In this document: piece by piece, positions 19,691 to 28,673 of the stretch
Numbering within the stretch: position 1 is the first letter of the stretch
Layout: every line of letters starts with the position of its first letter
Assembly (NCBI GenBank): GCA_937924505.1
Contig: CALDSR010000002.1
Span: 62,001 to 126,000 of the forward strand
Reading direction: 5' to 3'
DNA length: 64,000 bases
Source: an uncultured Granulosicoccus sp.
GTDB lineage: Bacteria; Pseudomonadota; Gammaproteobacteria; Granulosicoccales; Granulosicoccaceae
Notes under the pieces: generated by a model
Told to the model about the DNA's origin: nothing
What the model saw: only the letters and a program-made list of their open reading frames with translations
The model's database searches: none
Made by a program: the position numbers and the translations under genes

Positions 19691-20611
19691 CTAACCGGGC
19701 GTGCATCCATTGACGGTCAGGTACATCGAATATATCGACGTGGTACCGCAAATGAATAGTCGGTTGCGCTTGGCGCCGCCGAAAGTCACATTGGCAACCA
19801 ACTCGGGGATTCGTAGTTTGCCAATCAGCTCCCCTTGGGGATTGTAACAATGCACACCATCTGCAGCGCTTGTCCATATTCGCCCCTCGGTATCACACCG
19901 AAAACCATCGAACACACCGGCCGTGCATTCGGCAAAAATCTCGCCACCTGCCAAGGAGTCGCCACTGTTACTGACGGCAAATTGCCGTATGTGTGTAGGC
20001 CCATCAACGATGCCCGAGTCCGCAATATAGAGGTTTTTCTCATCGGGTGAAAATGCCAGCCCATTGGGCATCACAAAATCATCAGCAACCACGGTGATGC
20101 GGCCAGCAGGATCAATGCGGTAGACCTGACAAGGCAGCTCAGGATCTGCCCGATCGCCTTCGTAGTCACTCTTGATGCCATAACTTGGATCGGTGAACCA
20201 GATGGAACCGTCACGCTTTACGACTAGATCATTCGGTGAATTGAATCGCTTGCCGTCATAACGATCGGCCAGTATCGATATTGACCCATCATAATTAGTG
20301 CGGGTGACGCGACGGGTCAGGTGCTCGCAGCTTATCAGTCGTCCTGTCGCGTCGACCGAGTTGCCATTGCTGTTGTTACTCGGGGCGCGAAACGTCGATA
20401 CCTGCCCGTTGGTCTCATCCCAGCGCAACATCCGGTTGTTCGGAATGTCGCTCCAAAGCAAATAGCGCCCCGCCGCAAACCAGGCTGGACCTTCAGACCA
20501 TCTGGCACCTGTCCACAGTCGCTCGATTCTCGCATGTCCCGGAAAACACGCAGCAAATTCATCTGCGACGATCTCGAAACTGCAGCCTTCCAACTCACCA
20601 AAAAAGCCCAT
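19691..20611 (-). CDS. SMP-30/gluconolactonase-family protein
   Basis: This is a six-bladed beta-propeller lactonase, 306 aa from the ATG at 20611 (starts further upstream would run into the divergent gntK). Motifs include WSEGPAWFAAGRYLLWSDIP with the metal-binding Glu, FNSPNDLVVKRDGSIWFTDP with the metal-binding Asn, and ADDFVMPNGLAFSPDEKNLY. It would hydrolyse gluconolactone or another sugar lactone to the aldonic acid. The divergent gluconokinase gene starts 46 bp away, so gluconolactone to gluconate is a natural reading. Confidence 0.92.
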   Translation of the reverse strand: MGFFGELEGCSFEIVADEFAACFPGHARIERLWTGARWSEGPAWFAAGRYLLWSDIPNNRMLRWDETNGQVSTFRAPSNNSNGNSVDATGRLISCEHLTRRVTRTNYDGSISILADRYDGKRFNSPNDLVVKRDGSIWFTDPSYGIKSDYEGDRADPELPCQVYRIDPAGRITVVADDFVMPNGLAFSPDEKNLYIADSGIVDGPTHIRQFAVSNSGDSLAGGEIFAECTAGVFDGFRCDTEGRIWTSAADGVHCYNPQGELIGKLRIPELVANVTFGGAKRNRLFICGTTSIYSMYLTVNGCTPG

Positions 20612-20657
20612 TTGTCTGTTCAAGTCTCTACAAAGTCGTGTGTTAACATTAACATTC

Positions 20658-21209
20658 ATGAACACCCAGCCGCAGATTGTTATTGTCATGGGGGTTGCCG
20701 GTTGTGGCAAGACCACGGTGGCAAAACATCTTGCCCATTGTCTGGATGCCGGTTTCTTTGATGGCGACGATCTTCACCCCAAGAGCAATATCGAAAAAAT
20801 GTCGAGCGGTATTCCGCTCACAGATAAAGATCGATTCCCATGGCTTGAACGACTACGAGATCATGCCATCGAAAAAACGCGCGAGCATCAATCGTATATT
20901 ATCGCTTGCTCGGCACTGAAGCGCCGCTATCGGGATGTCCTGAATCAGGCTGGCCGGGTTTTTTACGTCTATCTCGATGGTTCCAGAGAATTGATTCGAT
21001 CTCGCATGCATCAACGTACCGGGCATTTCATGCCGGAGACACTTTTGCACAGTCAGTTCGAGGCGCTCGAGGACCCGAGACGCGAACCAAACGTTATCAC
21101 GGTCGCTATCGACCCCTTACCCGATGTCATCGCAAAAAACGCTGTTGTAGCGCTCAACGAACTTGACACTTTTTTTTCATCTAAACGCCCGACTGGACAA
21201 CTTATTTAA
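20658..21209 (+). CDS. gntK: Gluconokinase (GntK type)
   Basis: This enzyme phosphorylates D-gluconate to 6-phosphogluconate with ATP. The protein has 183 aa from the ATG at 20658; an in-frame GTG at 20640 would add six residues. The P-loop is GVAGCGKTT, followed by the family segments FFDGDDLHPKSNIEKMSSGI and PLTDKDRFPWLERL, CSALKRRYRDVLN, and RTGHFMPETLLHSQFEALE. It heads a plus-strand run with a 2-hydroxyacid dehydrogenase (2 bp gap) and gnd (4 bp gap). Confidence 0.95.
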   Translation: MNTQPQIVIVMGVAGCGKTTVAKHLAHCLDAGFFDGDDLHPKSNIEKMSSGIPLTDKDRFPWLERLRDHAIEKTREHQSYIIACSALKRRYRDVLNQAGRVFYVYLDGSRELIRSRMHQRTGHFMPETLLHSQFEALEDPRREPNVITVAIDPLPDVIAKNAVVALNELDTFFSSKRPTGQLI

Positions 21210-21211
21210 AG

Positions 21212-22153
21212 ATGAGCAAGACACTATTACTGATGGGTCCCCTGCTATCAAACGTGATGGACAAACTGGAAAGCACCTACACGATTCATCGTTATTGGGA
21301 GGCGGACGACAGACAAGCATTGCTAAGCAAGATTAGCGATGACTGCGTCGGTGTCGTCACTGATGGTGGTTTGGGCGTGTCTTCAGATGTCCTTGAGGCT
21401 TTACCGAACCGGCAAATTGTCGCCGTGTTTGGCGTCGGTGTCGATGCAGTTGATCGAAATTACTGCAAAGAAAAAAATATACCGGTAACAAACACGCCCG
21501 ATGTGTTGAGTGACGATGTTGCCGATCTTGCAGTCGCTTTGGCATTGGCCAGTTGCAGGCAGTTGGTCACGGGCGACCAATATTCTCGCGCTGGTCGCTG
21601 GCCGGCGGATGGAGCGATGCCACTGACCACTCGCATGACGGGAAAACGAGCGGGTATTTTTGGCCTTGGCAGTATTGGCCATGCACTGGCGAAACGCCTC
21701 GAAGGTTTCGACATGCAGATAAGCTATTGCAATCGCAATCCACGAGCGGACATCGCGTATGCCTACCAACCGTCATTGACAAAACTGGCACAAGAATGCG
21801 ACTTCTTGTTTATTACCGCGTCAGCCTCTAGCGACGCCATCAAGGCGGTCAACAAAGAGGTACTGGATGCACTCGGTACCAACGGATTTTTCATCAATGT
21901 ATCTCGCGGAAGTCTCGTTGACGAAGCCGTCCTGGTTGACTATCTCGTCAACAACCGTATCAAAGGCGCCGGACTTGATGTATTTGCCAATGAGCCGGCG
22001 ATTCCTGAAGCGCTGTGGAGTTTGCCTAACGTTGTTCTGCAACCGCACCATGCCAGTGGCACCTGGGAGACACGTGAGGCCATGGGGCAATTGGTCCTGG
22101 ACAATCTTGCCGCGCATTTTGCTGGCAACTCGCTTATCACACAAATAGGTTGA
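21212..22153 (+). CDS. D-2-hydroxyacid dehydrogenase, probably NADPH-dependent
   Basis: This 313-aa dehydrogenase has the nucleotide-binding motif GIFGLGSIGHALAKRL. It is followed by NRNPRA, where an arginine two residues after the beta-2 strand suggests NADPH rather than NADH. Catalytic Arg (INVSRGSLVDE), Glu (ANEPAIPE) and His (LQPHHASGTWETREAM) are present. Known relatives are glyoxylate/hydroxypyruvate reductase and 2-ketogluconate reductase (GhrB group). Its place between gntK and gnd favours reduction of 2-ketogluconate to gluconate, which is inference from context. Confidence 0.9.
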   Translation: MSKTLLLMGPLLSNVMDKLESTYTIHRYWEADDRQALLSKISDDCVGVVTDGGLGVSSDVLEALPNRQIVAVFGVGVDAVDRNYCKEKNIPVTNTPDVLSDDVADLAVALALASCRQLVTGDQYSRAGRWPADGAMPLTTRMTGKRAGIFGLGSIGHALAKRLEGFDMQISYCNRNPRADIAYAYQPSLTKLAQECDFLFITASASSDAIKAVNKEVLDALGTNGFFINVSRGSLVDEAVLVDYLVNNRIKGAGLDVFANEPAIPEALWSLPNVVLQPHHASGTWETREAMGQLVLDNLAAHFAGNSLITQIG

Positions 22154-22157
22154 ACCG

Positions 22158-23615
22158 ATGAGTCAAGCTAACGACATCGCTGTAATAGGATTGGCCGTCA
22201 TGGGTCAGAACCTGATACTGAACATGAACGATCATGGTTTTCGCGTTACCGCTTATAACAGGACCTATAGCAAGACAGAATCATTTCTTGCCGATCGTGC
22301 ATCCAACACATTGATAAGCGGTGCGAAAACGCTGGAAGAGATGGTCGAATCCCTCGCCAAGCCACGCAAGATCATGCTGATGGTCAAAGCTGGGGGCGCG
22401 GTCGATGCGGTTATTGAAAGCCTTTTACCACTTATCGACAAGGGCGATGTGATCATCGATGGCGGCAACTCGAACTTCCCCGATACGGAGCGCCGTGCGG
22501 CAGCACTCAAAAAACAGGGCGTTTTATACGTTGGCAGTGGTGTATCAGGGGGCGAAGAAGGCGCACGTCACGGCCCGTCATTAATGCCTGGTGGACATCC
22601 AGATGCCTGGCCGTTGATCAAACCGATCTTTCAAGCCATTGCCGCAAAAACCGACAAGGGAGAACCTTGTTGTGACTGGGTAGGCGATGGCGGTGCTGGC
22701 CATTTTGTCAAGATGGTGCATAACGGCATTGAGTACGGCGACATGCAGTTGATCTGCGAGGCATACCATTTCATGTCAGCAGCCTTAGGTATGGACAATG
22801 CCGCCATGCAACAGACTTTTGCAAACTGGAATCGCGGCAAGCTCGACAGTTATCTGATCGAAATAACAGCAGACATTCTGGACTTCAAAACTCCTGATGG
22901 GAAAACGCATGTCGTCGATACGATTCTGGACAAGGCAGGACAAAAGGGCACCGGTAAATGGACCGGTATCAACGCGCTTGAGCTCGGTATTCCGTTGACA
23001 CTCATTGGCGAGGCCGTATTTGCTCGAGCGCTATCGGCACTTAAGGACGAGCGGCTGCATGCGTCGGGCATTCTCGAAGGGCCCGATAGTGCGAACCTGA
23101 CAACGGAGGCAGACAGCTGGGTAGATATATTGGGTCATGCGCTGTTTGCTGCGAAGATCGTGTCGTATACACAAGGCTATATGCTGATGCGCGCAGCCGC
23201 CAAGGAATATGGTTGGAATTTAGAATACGGCGCCATCGCTCAGATGTGGCGTGGCGGCTGCATCATTCGCTCGGCCTTTCTGGATGACATCAAGGCGGCT
23301 TTTGACAAGCAATCGGACCTTGCTAATTTGCTGATCGATGACTACTTCAGGGATCAAATTCACGAGTCGCAGGCACATTGGCGGAAACTGGTTGCCGCGG
23401 CTGTCACTGCCGGCATTCCTACACCAGCGATGAGCTCGGCTCTTGCCTTTTACGATGGTTACCGTACCGCTCGTCTACCCGCAAATCTACTCCAGGCGCA
23501 GCGCGACTATTTTGGCGCACATACCTATCAGAAGCTTGACGGTGATGGTAGTTGGCATCATACCGACTGGATCGGCAGTGGCGGCGCCGTGTCGAGCTCG
23601 AGTTACAATGCCTGA
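22158..23615 (+). CDS. gnd: 6-phosphogluconate dehydrogenase, decarboxylating
   Basis: This enzyme oxidatively decarboxylates 6-phosphogluconate to ribulose-5-phosphate, making NADPH. At 485 aa it is the long, E. coli-like form. Motifs are IGLAVMGQNLILNMNDHGF (cofactor), YNRTYSK, DGGNSNFPDTERR, the signature VGSGVSGGEEGARHGPSLMP, and the catalytic GGAGHFVKMVHNGIEYGDMQ with its Lys and Glu. The C-terminal RTARLPANLLQAQRDYFGAH and YQKLDG are also conserved. It ends the gluconate run. Confidence 0.97.
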   Translation: MSQANDIAVIGLAVMGQNLILNMNDHGFRVTAYNRTYSKTESFLADRASNTLISGAKTLEEMVESLAKPRKIMLMVKAGGAVDAVIESLLPLIDKGDVIIDGGNSNFPDTERRAAALKKQGVLYVGSGVSGGEEGARHGPSLMPGGHPDAWPLIKPIFQAIAAKTDKGEPCCDWVGDGGAGHFVKMVHNGIEYGDMQLICEAYHFMSAALGMDNAAMQQTFANWNRGKLDSYLIEITADILDFKTPDGKTHVVDTILDKAGQKGTGKWTGINALELGIPLTLIGEAVFARALSALKDERLHASGILEGPDSANLTTEADSWVDILGHALFAAKIVSYTQGYMLMRAAAKEYGWNLEYGAIAQMWRGGCIIRSAFLDDIKAAFDKQSDLANLLIDDYFRDQIHESQAHWRKLVAAAVTAGIPTPAMSSALAFYDGYRTARLPANLLQAQRDYFGAHTYQKLDGDGSWHHTDWIGSGGAVSSSSYNA

Positions 23616-23662
23616 GAAAAGGCCAGCATTCGCTATGCTACAACGATAACCACACTATGGCT

Positions 23663-24547
23663 TTATCGAAGCAGCATGGCGAGTACGATTGGAAGATAAG
23701 CTAAAGATGCGACATGCGTGACAAGAATCAGACCTGAAACCTCACTACTGTCGCGACCATCTCGAACAGCCAACAAATAGTTGAAAACCGCGACTGGTAC
23801 AACGGTCTCTATTATCAATACCCCGCGAGCAACACCATCAAGCTGAAACACCTCTGCGATACCAACCGCGATCAGCACGGCCAAAGCAGTTCGAATGCCC
23901 GACCATAAAAGATTCGACGGCAATTGAGATGCGCGCATACCAGCCAGGCTCACACCCAGTGTTATCAGCATGATTGGAATCACCAACTGTCCCAACAGCT
24001 GAGTCGTCTCGACAATGAACGCCGGAGCTGACCACCCTAGAATTCTAACCAGCACACCGATCCAGATCGCATGCAGGATGGGTGATCGGAGCAACCGAAT
24101 CACGCTGGCACTGCCTGAAGATATGGCATCACCGACGCTGAATAGCAATACACATTGCACAGCGAAATAAGTCATTGCAAACGCAAGCCCATCCTCCCCA
24201 AAAGCCAACAGACAGACTGGCAAGCCGAGATTACCGGTGTTTCCAACCACCAAGGCAATACATAACCGCCAATCCTTACCCGACCATTTCAACAAGGCAA
24301 TGGCAATGGCTGTGAACACGATATGTAACACCAGTGTCGCCGCCGCCATGACACCGAGTTCGCCGATCGATACAGATGAGTTGGCCAGCGTGTGAAAAAG
24401 CAACGCAGGCATGCCAATATTGAGGACGAGCGTCGTCACGAAATCTACCGGAAAGGCAGGTCCGCGATGAAACCAGATGAGGCCTATCAATGCCAGAATG
24501 ATTCCTGGTGCCAGAATCGTTAAAATCTGCAGCGATAAGGCGGTCAC
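23663..24547 (-). CDS. AEC-family permease (auxin efflux carrier type)
   Basis: This is a ten-helix inner-membrane transporter of 294 aa related to malonate/malate permeases (MleP, MdcF). Typical features are a helical N-terminus ending with IWFHRGP, the polar segment VVGNTGNLGLPVCLLAFGED, and the inverted-repeat architecture with a second helical bundle starting near VIPIMLITLGVSLAGM. The substrate is probably a carboxylate but cannot be named. It converges with gnd. Confidence 0.9.
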   Translation of the reverse strand: MTALSLQILTILAPGIILALIGLIWFHRGPAFPVDFVTTLVLNIGMPALLFHTLANSSVSIGELGVMAAATLVLHIVFTAIAIALLKWSGKDWRLCIALVVGNTGNLGLPVCLLAFGEDGLAFAMTYFAVQCVLLFSVGDAISSGSASVIRLLRSPILHAIWIGVLVRILGWSAPAFIVETTQLLGQLVIPIMLITLGVSLAGMRASQLPSNLLWSGIRTALAVLIAVGIAEVFQLDGVARGVLIIETVVPVAVFNYLLAVRDGRDSSEVSGLILVTHVASLAYLPIVLAMLLR

Positions 24548-24756
24548 TTTACTGAGCCCTGGATGGAGGTCGATGAGTATACTGACTCCATTCGAGATGC
24601 GGGCAGCTCATTAAACATTACTGGACACCCGATTCCTCAGGCATCAGAACCAAAATTGTTGGTCACGGCCTTCTGTTTTTTCTGGTGCAAAAATGCGTGG
24701 TCAATCATGTCGCACCGTTCAATACATTGGCAACGCCCTTCGGCAATATCTTATGA

Positions 24757-24914
24757 AGCGTGGAAGATTTCTCTAGCAACAATCGTCATTTTCGCGGGCA
24801 GAGTGCTGGCCACGACCTTTGAGGAAGCCCCCTGAGTGGCGCAGGTGCTTGTCGGCGTGGAGTGTTGACGTTATCAACCAAGATCTCGAAAGGGTGTACT
24901 GGCACGCCAGACAA
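24757..24914 (+). pseudogene. Decayed relic of a pilY1 3' end
   Basis: The stretch 24757-24834 matches the pilY1 segment near 28075-28160 (TGGAAGATT, then an internal deletion, then AGAGTGCTGGCCAC and beyond), encoding RVLATTF as in PilY1. After a large deletion, 24841-24914 matches the very end of pilY1. Translated with one frameshift it gives VDVINQDLERVYWHAR against PilY1 VDVINQNLVRVYWHAK. The stop codon position has changed from TAA to CAA. About 140 codons between the two parts, and everything upstream, are missing. It is a broken duplicate of the intact gene that starts 300 bp downstream. Confidence 0.85.
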
Positions 24915-24974
24915 GCTCTGTACTCCTGGAGCAATCGAGATTAGCAATATCAACGTGGTCTCGAGTACTCACCC
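24914..24974 (+). repeat. Hairpin element, copy 1 (after the pilY1 relic)
   Basis: This is a decayed version of the inverted-repeat element that follows the intact pilY1. The left part near 24923-24940 contains CCTGGAG and ATCGAGA; the right arm TCTCGAGTACTCACCC lies at 24959-24974. Order and spacing are the same as in the copies at 28464 and 28556, so the element was duplicated together with the gene end. Confidence 0.7.
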
Positions 24975-25226
24975 CTGAACAAGACAGCCATTATCATTTT
25001 TGCCAGCGGTTTTTACGGGCCGGTCGGACAGAGCGGTCTCAACATGGCTTCAAATGACGGATGGCATAGTTTTTCGACCAACACACATATTCTCAAATAA
25101 TTCGCAAAGTGCGTTTAAGACTATGAAGGATGGGCATCAATACTGCTTAACAGGCTTGTGCACGGTCTGGGAACAGATGTTCTCGAGAACGTCCTTGATT
25201 TGCATGGGAGTTCAGTGGAGCAATAA
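24975..25226. other. Leader region of pilY1
   Basis: About 250 bp between the relic and pilY1. An open frame of 76 codons (25000-25230) runs across it and overlaps the pilY1 start by four bases, but it has no ribosome binding site and no recognisable similarity. It may be promoter and leader sequence, or further decayed coding DNA. No minor pilin gene (fimT, pilV, pilW, pilX) is visible here, although these usually precede pilY1. Confidence 0.45.
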
Positions 25227-28200
25227 ATGATGAAATCGATCGTAAGCCGTCGGACCCTCGGTGCCGCAGCTATCTCAGCGCTTGTAACAAGCGCTCCCGC
25301 GCTCGCCGATGATATTGATATATATACCTCTCAAATATCATCACAGCAACGGCCCAATTTGCTGTTTGTTCTTGATTTCTCCGGCAGTATGCTCTCCCCG
25401 ATAGTCGCAGGCGGCGAGCCGAAGGTCAATATTCTTAAACAAGCAATGGTTAGAGTGCTTGATGATAACTTCAATCGTTTGAATGTCGGCTTGGGACCAC
25501 TGTATGAATCGCAAACTGCCGGTATCAAATGGCCCATCAGCCCGCTCGATGGCGATGCTCACGACGTGGATCCAGATATACCTGCCGGGACCTTTACATC
25601 GAAAGACATCATTCTTGACAGGATTTTGACCACGAGTGCAGTGGGAGGAACAGCGACCGTCGATGCACTGGTCGAGGCGGGCCAATATTTCACGGGTTCT
25701 GAGGTTACCCACGGTGACAGTGACCCATACTTAATTATTCGGCACGAACCGAGTACCTGGGATCCTGTAAGCAACCAATATACCGGCGGAAATCACCGTT
25801 CGTCTCACCCTGCCAGCTACACACCCAGCGATGCTTTCGAAGCAAATGCTTCACAACCAGACTTCTATTCATACTGTACCATCAGAAACATCGATGACAG
25901 CATTGTCGAGAATAGAGACGGTGATCAAGATTTCGACCTCACTGGTACTTCCCCTTCTAGCACATGCTTTATCGACTCCCGCCCTTATTACGACTGCGAA
26001 TTTCTGAGTAATACCCGAGACCAAATCTACGAAAGCGGCGATCAACCGGGTGATTTAGAAAGACACGTAAAGTGCAAATATCCCCGAGAAGGTGTATGGA
26101 CACCCCCAAACTATATCTCCCCTGTCACCAACGAGTGCCAAGCCAACGCCATCGTCCTGATTTCAGACGGCATACCGACGACACGCACCGAGGGTGCTTC
26201 ACTTGATGTGGCGGCAGGAATGCCATATTCCAACTGTGAAGACCTTGATTCGACTATTTTCAGCGAACCAGGAAACATACCTTTTGTTGCCAACTGTGGC
26301 CCGGAAATTGTCAATCGTCTGTCATCAAACCCAGCGAATCCATCCATACCGGACAGCACTGTTCGCACGTTTACTGTAGGTTTTGACATCGAGGATGCGG
26401 GGAGAGAATATCTGGAGCGTCTGGCGGCCGAAGGAGGGGGATCATTTTTCGATGCCTCTCAACCGGAAGAACTGACGGCAGCCATCGACGAGATTATTTT
26501 CGAGGTCATAAGCGGCTCAGAGAGCTTTGTTGAGCTAGCACTTGACACCAACAAAGCCAACTTCTCTCATGACAGCCGGACTTACTTCAGCCTTTTCGAG
26601 CCCAGTGCCAATCAGTCCTGGCAGGGCAATCTCAAAGGCTATTACCTCAACAGCTCCGGCCTTAGGGATTTGAACAATCTCGACGCCACCACCCAAGCGG
26701 CAAATGATGATGTTGTACGATTCGCGACGACCGCACAGAGCTTCTGGTCTGAACTACCCGACGGTAATGAAGTCACCGCCGGTGGCGCTAATGAACAATT
26801 AGCTGGCGCAACACGAAATATCTACACCTATACGGGTACATCCATACCAAGCATTGGTGTTGATCTTTCTAGTAGTAATAACTATCGACTCGAATCTGGT
26901 AATGCACTCGTCACTGATACGCTGCTTGGCCTGCCCGATGGTTCACCAGAAAGAGACACGTACGCCGACTGGATACACACAGAGCCGATGGGTGCACCCT
27001 TACATAGCCGTGCAGTAGCTATCGACTATCCGAATAATCAGCGGGTCGTCTACGTCATGACCAACCAGGGATTGTTGCATGCCATTGACGCAAGCAAACC
27101 TAATGCAACCGATCCAGATGATTCAACGGGCGGCGAAGAACTATTCGCATTCATGCCACGACGCTTGCTACCCAATATCGCACGAATGATTGCCAACGAT
27201 CCGGCCGGTGGACATATCTATGGACTCGATGGTCAAATAACCCCGTGGCATGACGATACCAACAACGACGATATCGTCAACAATGGCGAAGAAGTGCTTC
27301 TGGTATTTGGTATGCGTCGCGGCGGTGACTCTTACTATGCCATGGATGTAACCGACCCTGCCAGCCCAGAATTGAAGTGGGAAATCAACGGCAGTCAGGC
27401 TGACTTTTCCAAACTGGGCGAAACCTGGTCCCGCATGTCATTGATCTCAGTAAATAAAAATGGCACCAGTACCGATGTACTGGCATTTGGTGGCGGCTAT
27501 GACGCAGCCACTCTCGATGATAAGACTTCGCCTGTCGCATCCAAAGGCGGTGCAATCTATATGGTCGATAGAGACGGCTCACGTGTCTGGCATGTGGACA
27601 ATACCAATGACTCGGATCTCAAATACGCCATACCGTCAGACCTAAGCATCATCGATACGGATCAGGACGGCAATGCAGATCGAATTTATGTCGGTGATTT
27701 TGGTGGACAAGTCTGGCGGGTTGATTTTGATGATATCAGCAACACGCCTAGCGTCACCTTGTTCGCTGATCTTGACGATCGCGACCATCAACCGTTTTTC
27801 TACCCACCCAGTGTTGCATTCAATCAGGCAACACCGTCCAATTTTCTATCAGTAACCTTGGGCAGTGGCAATCGTACCAACCCATTGCTTACCGGGCAGG
27901 TCAACAATTTTTACATGCTGCGTGATCTTGACACCGATAAAGGTGCACCGGATGCCGCGTTTAGGAAAATCAGGGGCGCTAAGCTTTACGATGCAACGAA
28001 CAACAACATTGGTTCAACGGACACAAACCAGGCCACGATTGCGCGTGAGGCACTGGCTGCAGCCGACGGCTGGAAGATTGCGCTCGAACCGGGCGAGAAA
28101 TCACTATCAAGTGTCGTCACATTTGAAGGTAGAGTGCTGGCCACAACCTTCCAGGTGGACCCCTCGGTAGCGAGTGATCCTTGTTCATTCAGTGCACTAG

Positions 28201-28463
28201 GCAATCTCTATACTGTCGATCTGGAGACGGCCCAACCCATTAGATTTTCTGATGACGGAACTGAGGACCTTGGAACACTTGTCGCAACGGATCGCAAAAC
28301 ACCCGTGAAAGCATCCGGTATACCCAGTTCCCCGGTAATCGTCTTTCCGGAGGCGGATCCAGCAAACCCGGGCGACGGTGGGCAAGTCCAGGTGGTTGTT
28401 GGCGTCGAGACCGTTGACGTAATTAACCAGAACCTGGTGAGAGTGTACTGGCACGCCAAATAA
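25227..28463 (+). CDS. pilY1: PilY1-type type IV pilus tip protein with VWA domain
   Basis: This is a large secreted protein of 1078 aa. A signal peptide (residues 1-27, ending SAPALA) leads into a von Willebrand A domain whose metal site D50-x-S52-x-S54 is intact (VLDFSGSM) and whose later Asp is in VLISDGIPTT. The domain carries a cysteine-containing insertion (about residues 212-300). The C-terminal half is the PilY1 beta-propeller, with GMRRGGDSYYAMDVTDPASP and a calcium loop D810-x-D812-x-D814-G-x-x-D818 leading to VGDFGGQVWRVDF. In the family it sits at the pilus tip, helps start pilus assembly, and acts in adhesion or surface sensing. It starts ATGATG. Unusually, no minor pilins precede it, and a pilU-type gene follows. 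Confidence 0.93.
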   Translation: MMKSIVSRRTLGAAAISALVTSAPALADDIDIYTSQISSQQRPNLLFVLDFSGSMLSPIVAGGEPKVNILKQAMVRVLDDNFNRLNVGLGPLYESQTAGIKWPISPLDGDAHDVDPDIPAGTFTSKDIILDRILTTSAVGGTATVDALVEAGQYFTGSEVTHGDSDPYLIIRHEPSTWDPVSNQYTGGNHRSSHPASYTPSDAFEANASQPDFYSYCTIRNIDDSIVENRDGDQDFDLTGTSPSSTCFIDSRPYYDCEFLSNTRDQIYESGDQPGDLERHVKCKYPREGVWTPPNYISPVTNECQANAIVLISDGIPTTRTEGASLDVAAGMPYSNCEDLDSTIFSEPGNIPFVANCGPEIVNRLSSNPANPSIPDSTVRTFTVGFDIEDAGREYLERLAAEGGGSFFDASQPEELTAAIDEIIFEVISGSESFVELALDTNKANFSHDSRTYFSLFEPSANQSWQGNLKGYYLNSSGLRDLNNLDATTQAANDDVVRFATTAQSFWSELPDGNEVTAGGANEQLAGATRNIYTYTGTSIPSIGVDLSSSNNYRLESGNALVTDTLLGLPDGSPERDTYADWIHTEPMGAPLHSRAVAIDYPNNQRVVYVMTNQGLLHAIDASKPNATDPDDSTGGEELFAFMPRRLLPNIARMIANDPAGGHIYGLDGQITPWHDDTNNDDIVNNGEEVLLVFGMRRGGDSYYAMDVTDPASPELKWEINGSQADFSKLGETWSRMSLISVNKNGTSTDVLAFGGGYDAATLDDKTSPVASKGGAIYMVDRDGSRVWHVDNTNDSDLKYAIPSDLSIIDTDQDGNADRIYVGDFGGQVWRVDFDDISNTPSVTLFADLDDRDHQPFFYPPSVAFNQATPSNFLSVTLGSGNRTNPLLTGQVNNFYMLRDLDTDKGAPDAAFRKIRGAKLYDATNNNIGSTDTNQATIAREALAAADGWKIALEPGEKSLSSVVTFEGRVLATTFQVDPSVASDPCSFSALGNLYTVDLETAQPIRFSDDGTEDLGTLVATDRKTPVKASGIPSSPVIVFPEADPANPGDGGQVQVVVGVETVDVINQNLVRVYWHAK

Positions 28464-28520
28464 GTTCGATATCCCCTGAGCGCTCGAGATAAGTCAGTAA
28501 ATCAGTCTCGAGCACTCAGG
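28464..28520 (+). repeat. Hairpin element, copy 2 (directly after pilY1)
   Basis: A 15-bp inverted repeat with one mismatch pairs 28475-28489 (CCTGAGCGCTCGAGA) with 28506-28520 (TCTCGAGCACTCAGG). It starts 11 bp after the pilY1 stop. There is no T run, so it is not a classical terminator, but such a stem would still shape the 3' end of the pilY1 message. Confidence 0.8.
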
Positions 28521-28555
28521 CCCATAATTGATGCAACCCAAAGTCATTTATATAG

Positions 28556-28613
28556 GTTCGATACTCCTTGGGCGCTTGAGTCCGGCAATAAAAAGTCATC
28601 TCGAAGACTCAAC
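28556..28613 (+). repeat. Hairpin element, copy 3 (before pilU)
   Basis: The first 26 bases (GTTCGATACTCC onward) match copy 2 at about 20 positions. A right arm TCTCGAAGACTCAAC at 28599-28613 matches the right arm of copy 2 at about 11 of 15 positions, at the same spacing. The stem itself has decayed. No coding relic precedes this copy. Confidence 0.65.
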
Positions 28614-28673
28614 AAGTTTCCATTTCAGCCGATATATCTTTAATCTGTAAGCGGCTACGGAATCAAAATACAG

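Noticed and set aside
25000..25230. Open frame of 76 codons overlapping the pilY1 start, considered as a minor pilin (PilX) remnant
   Set aside because: There is no prepilin leader and no hydrophobic N-terminal helix, so nothing supports a pilin.
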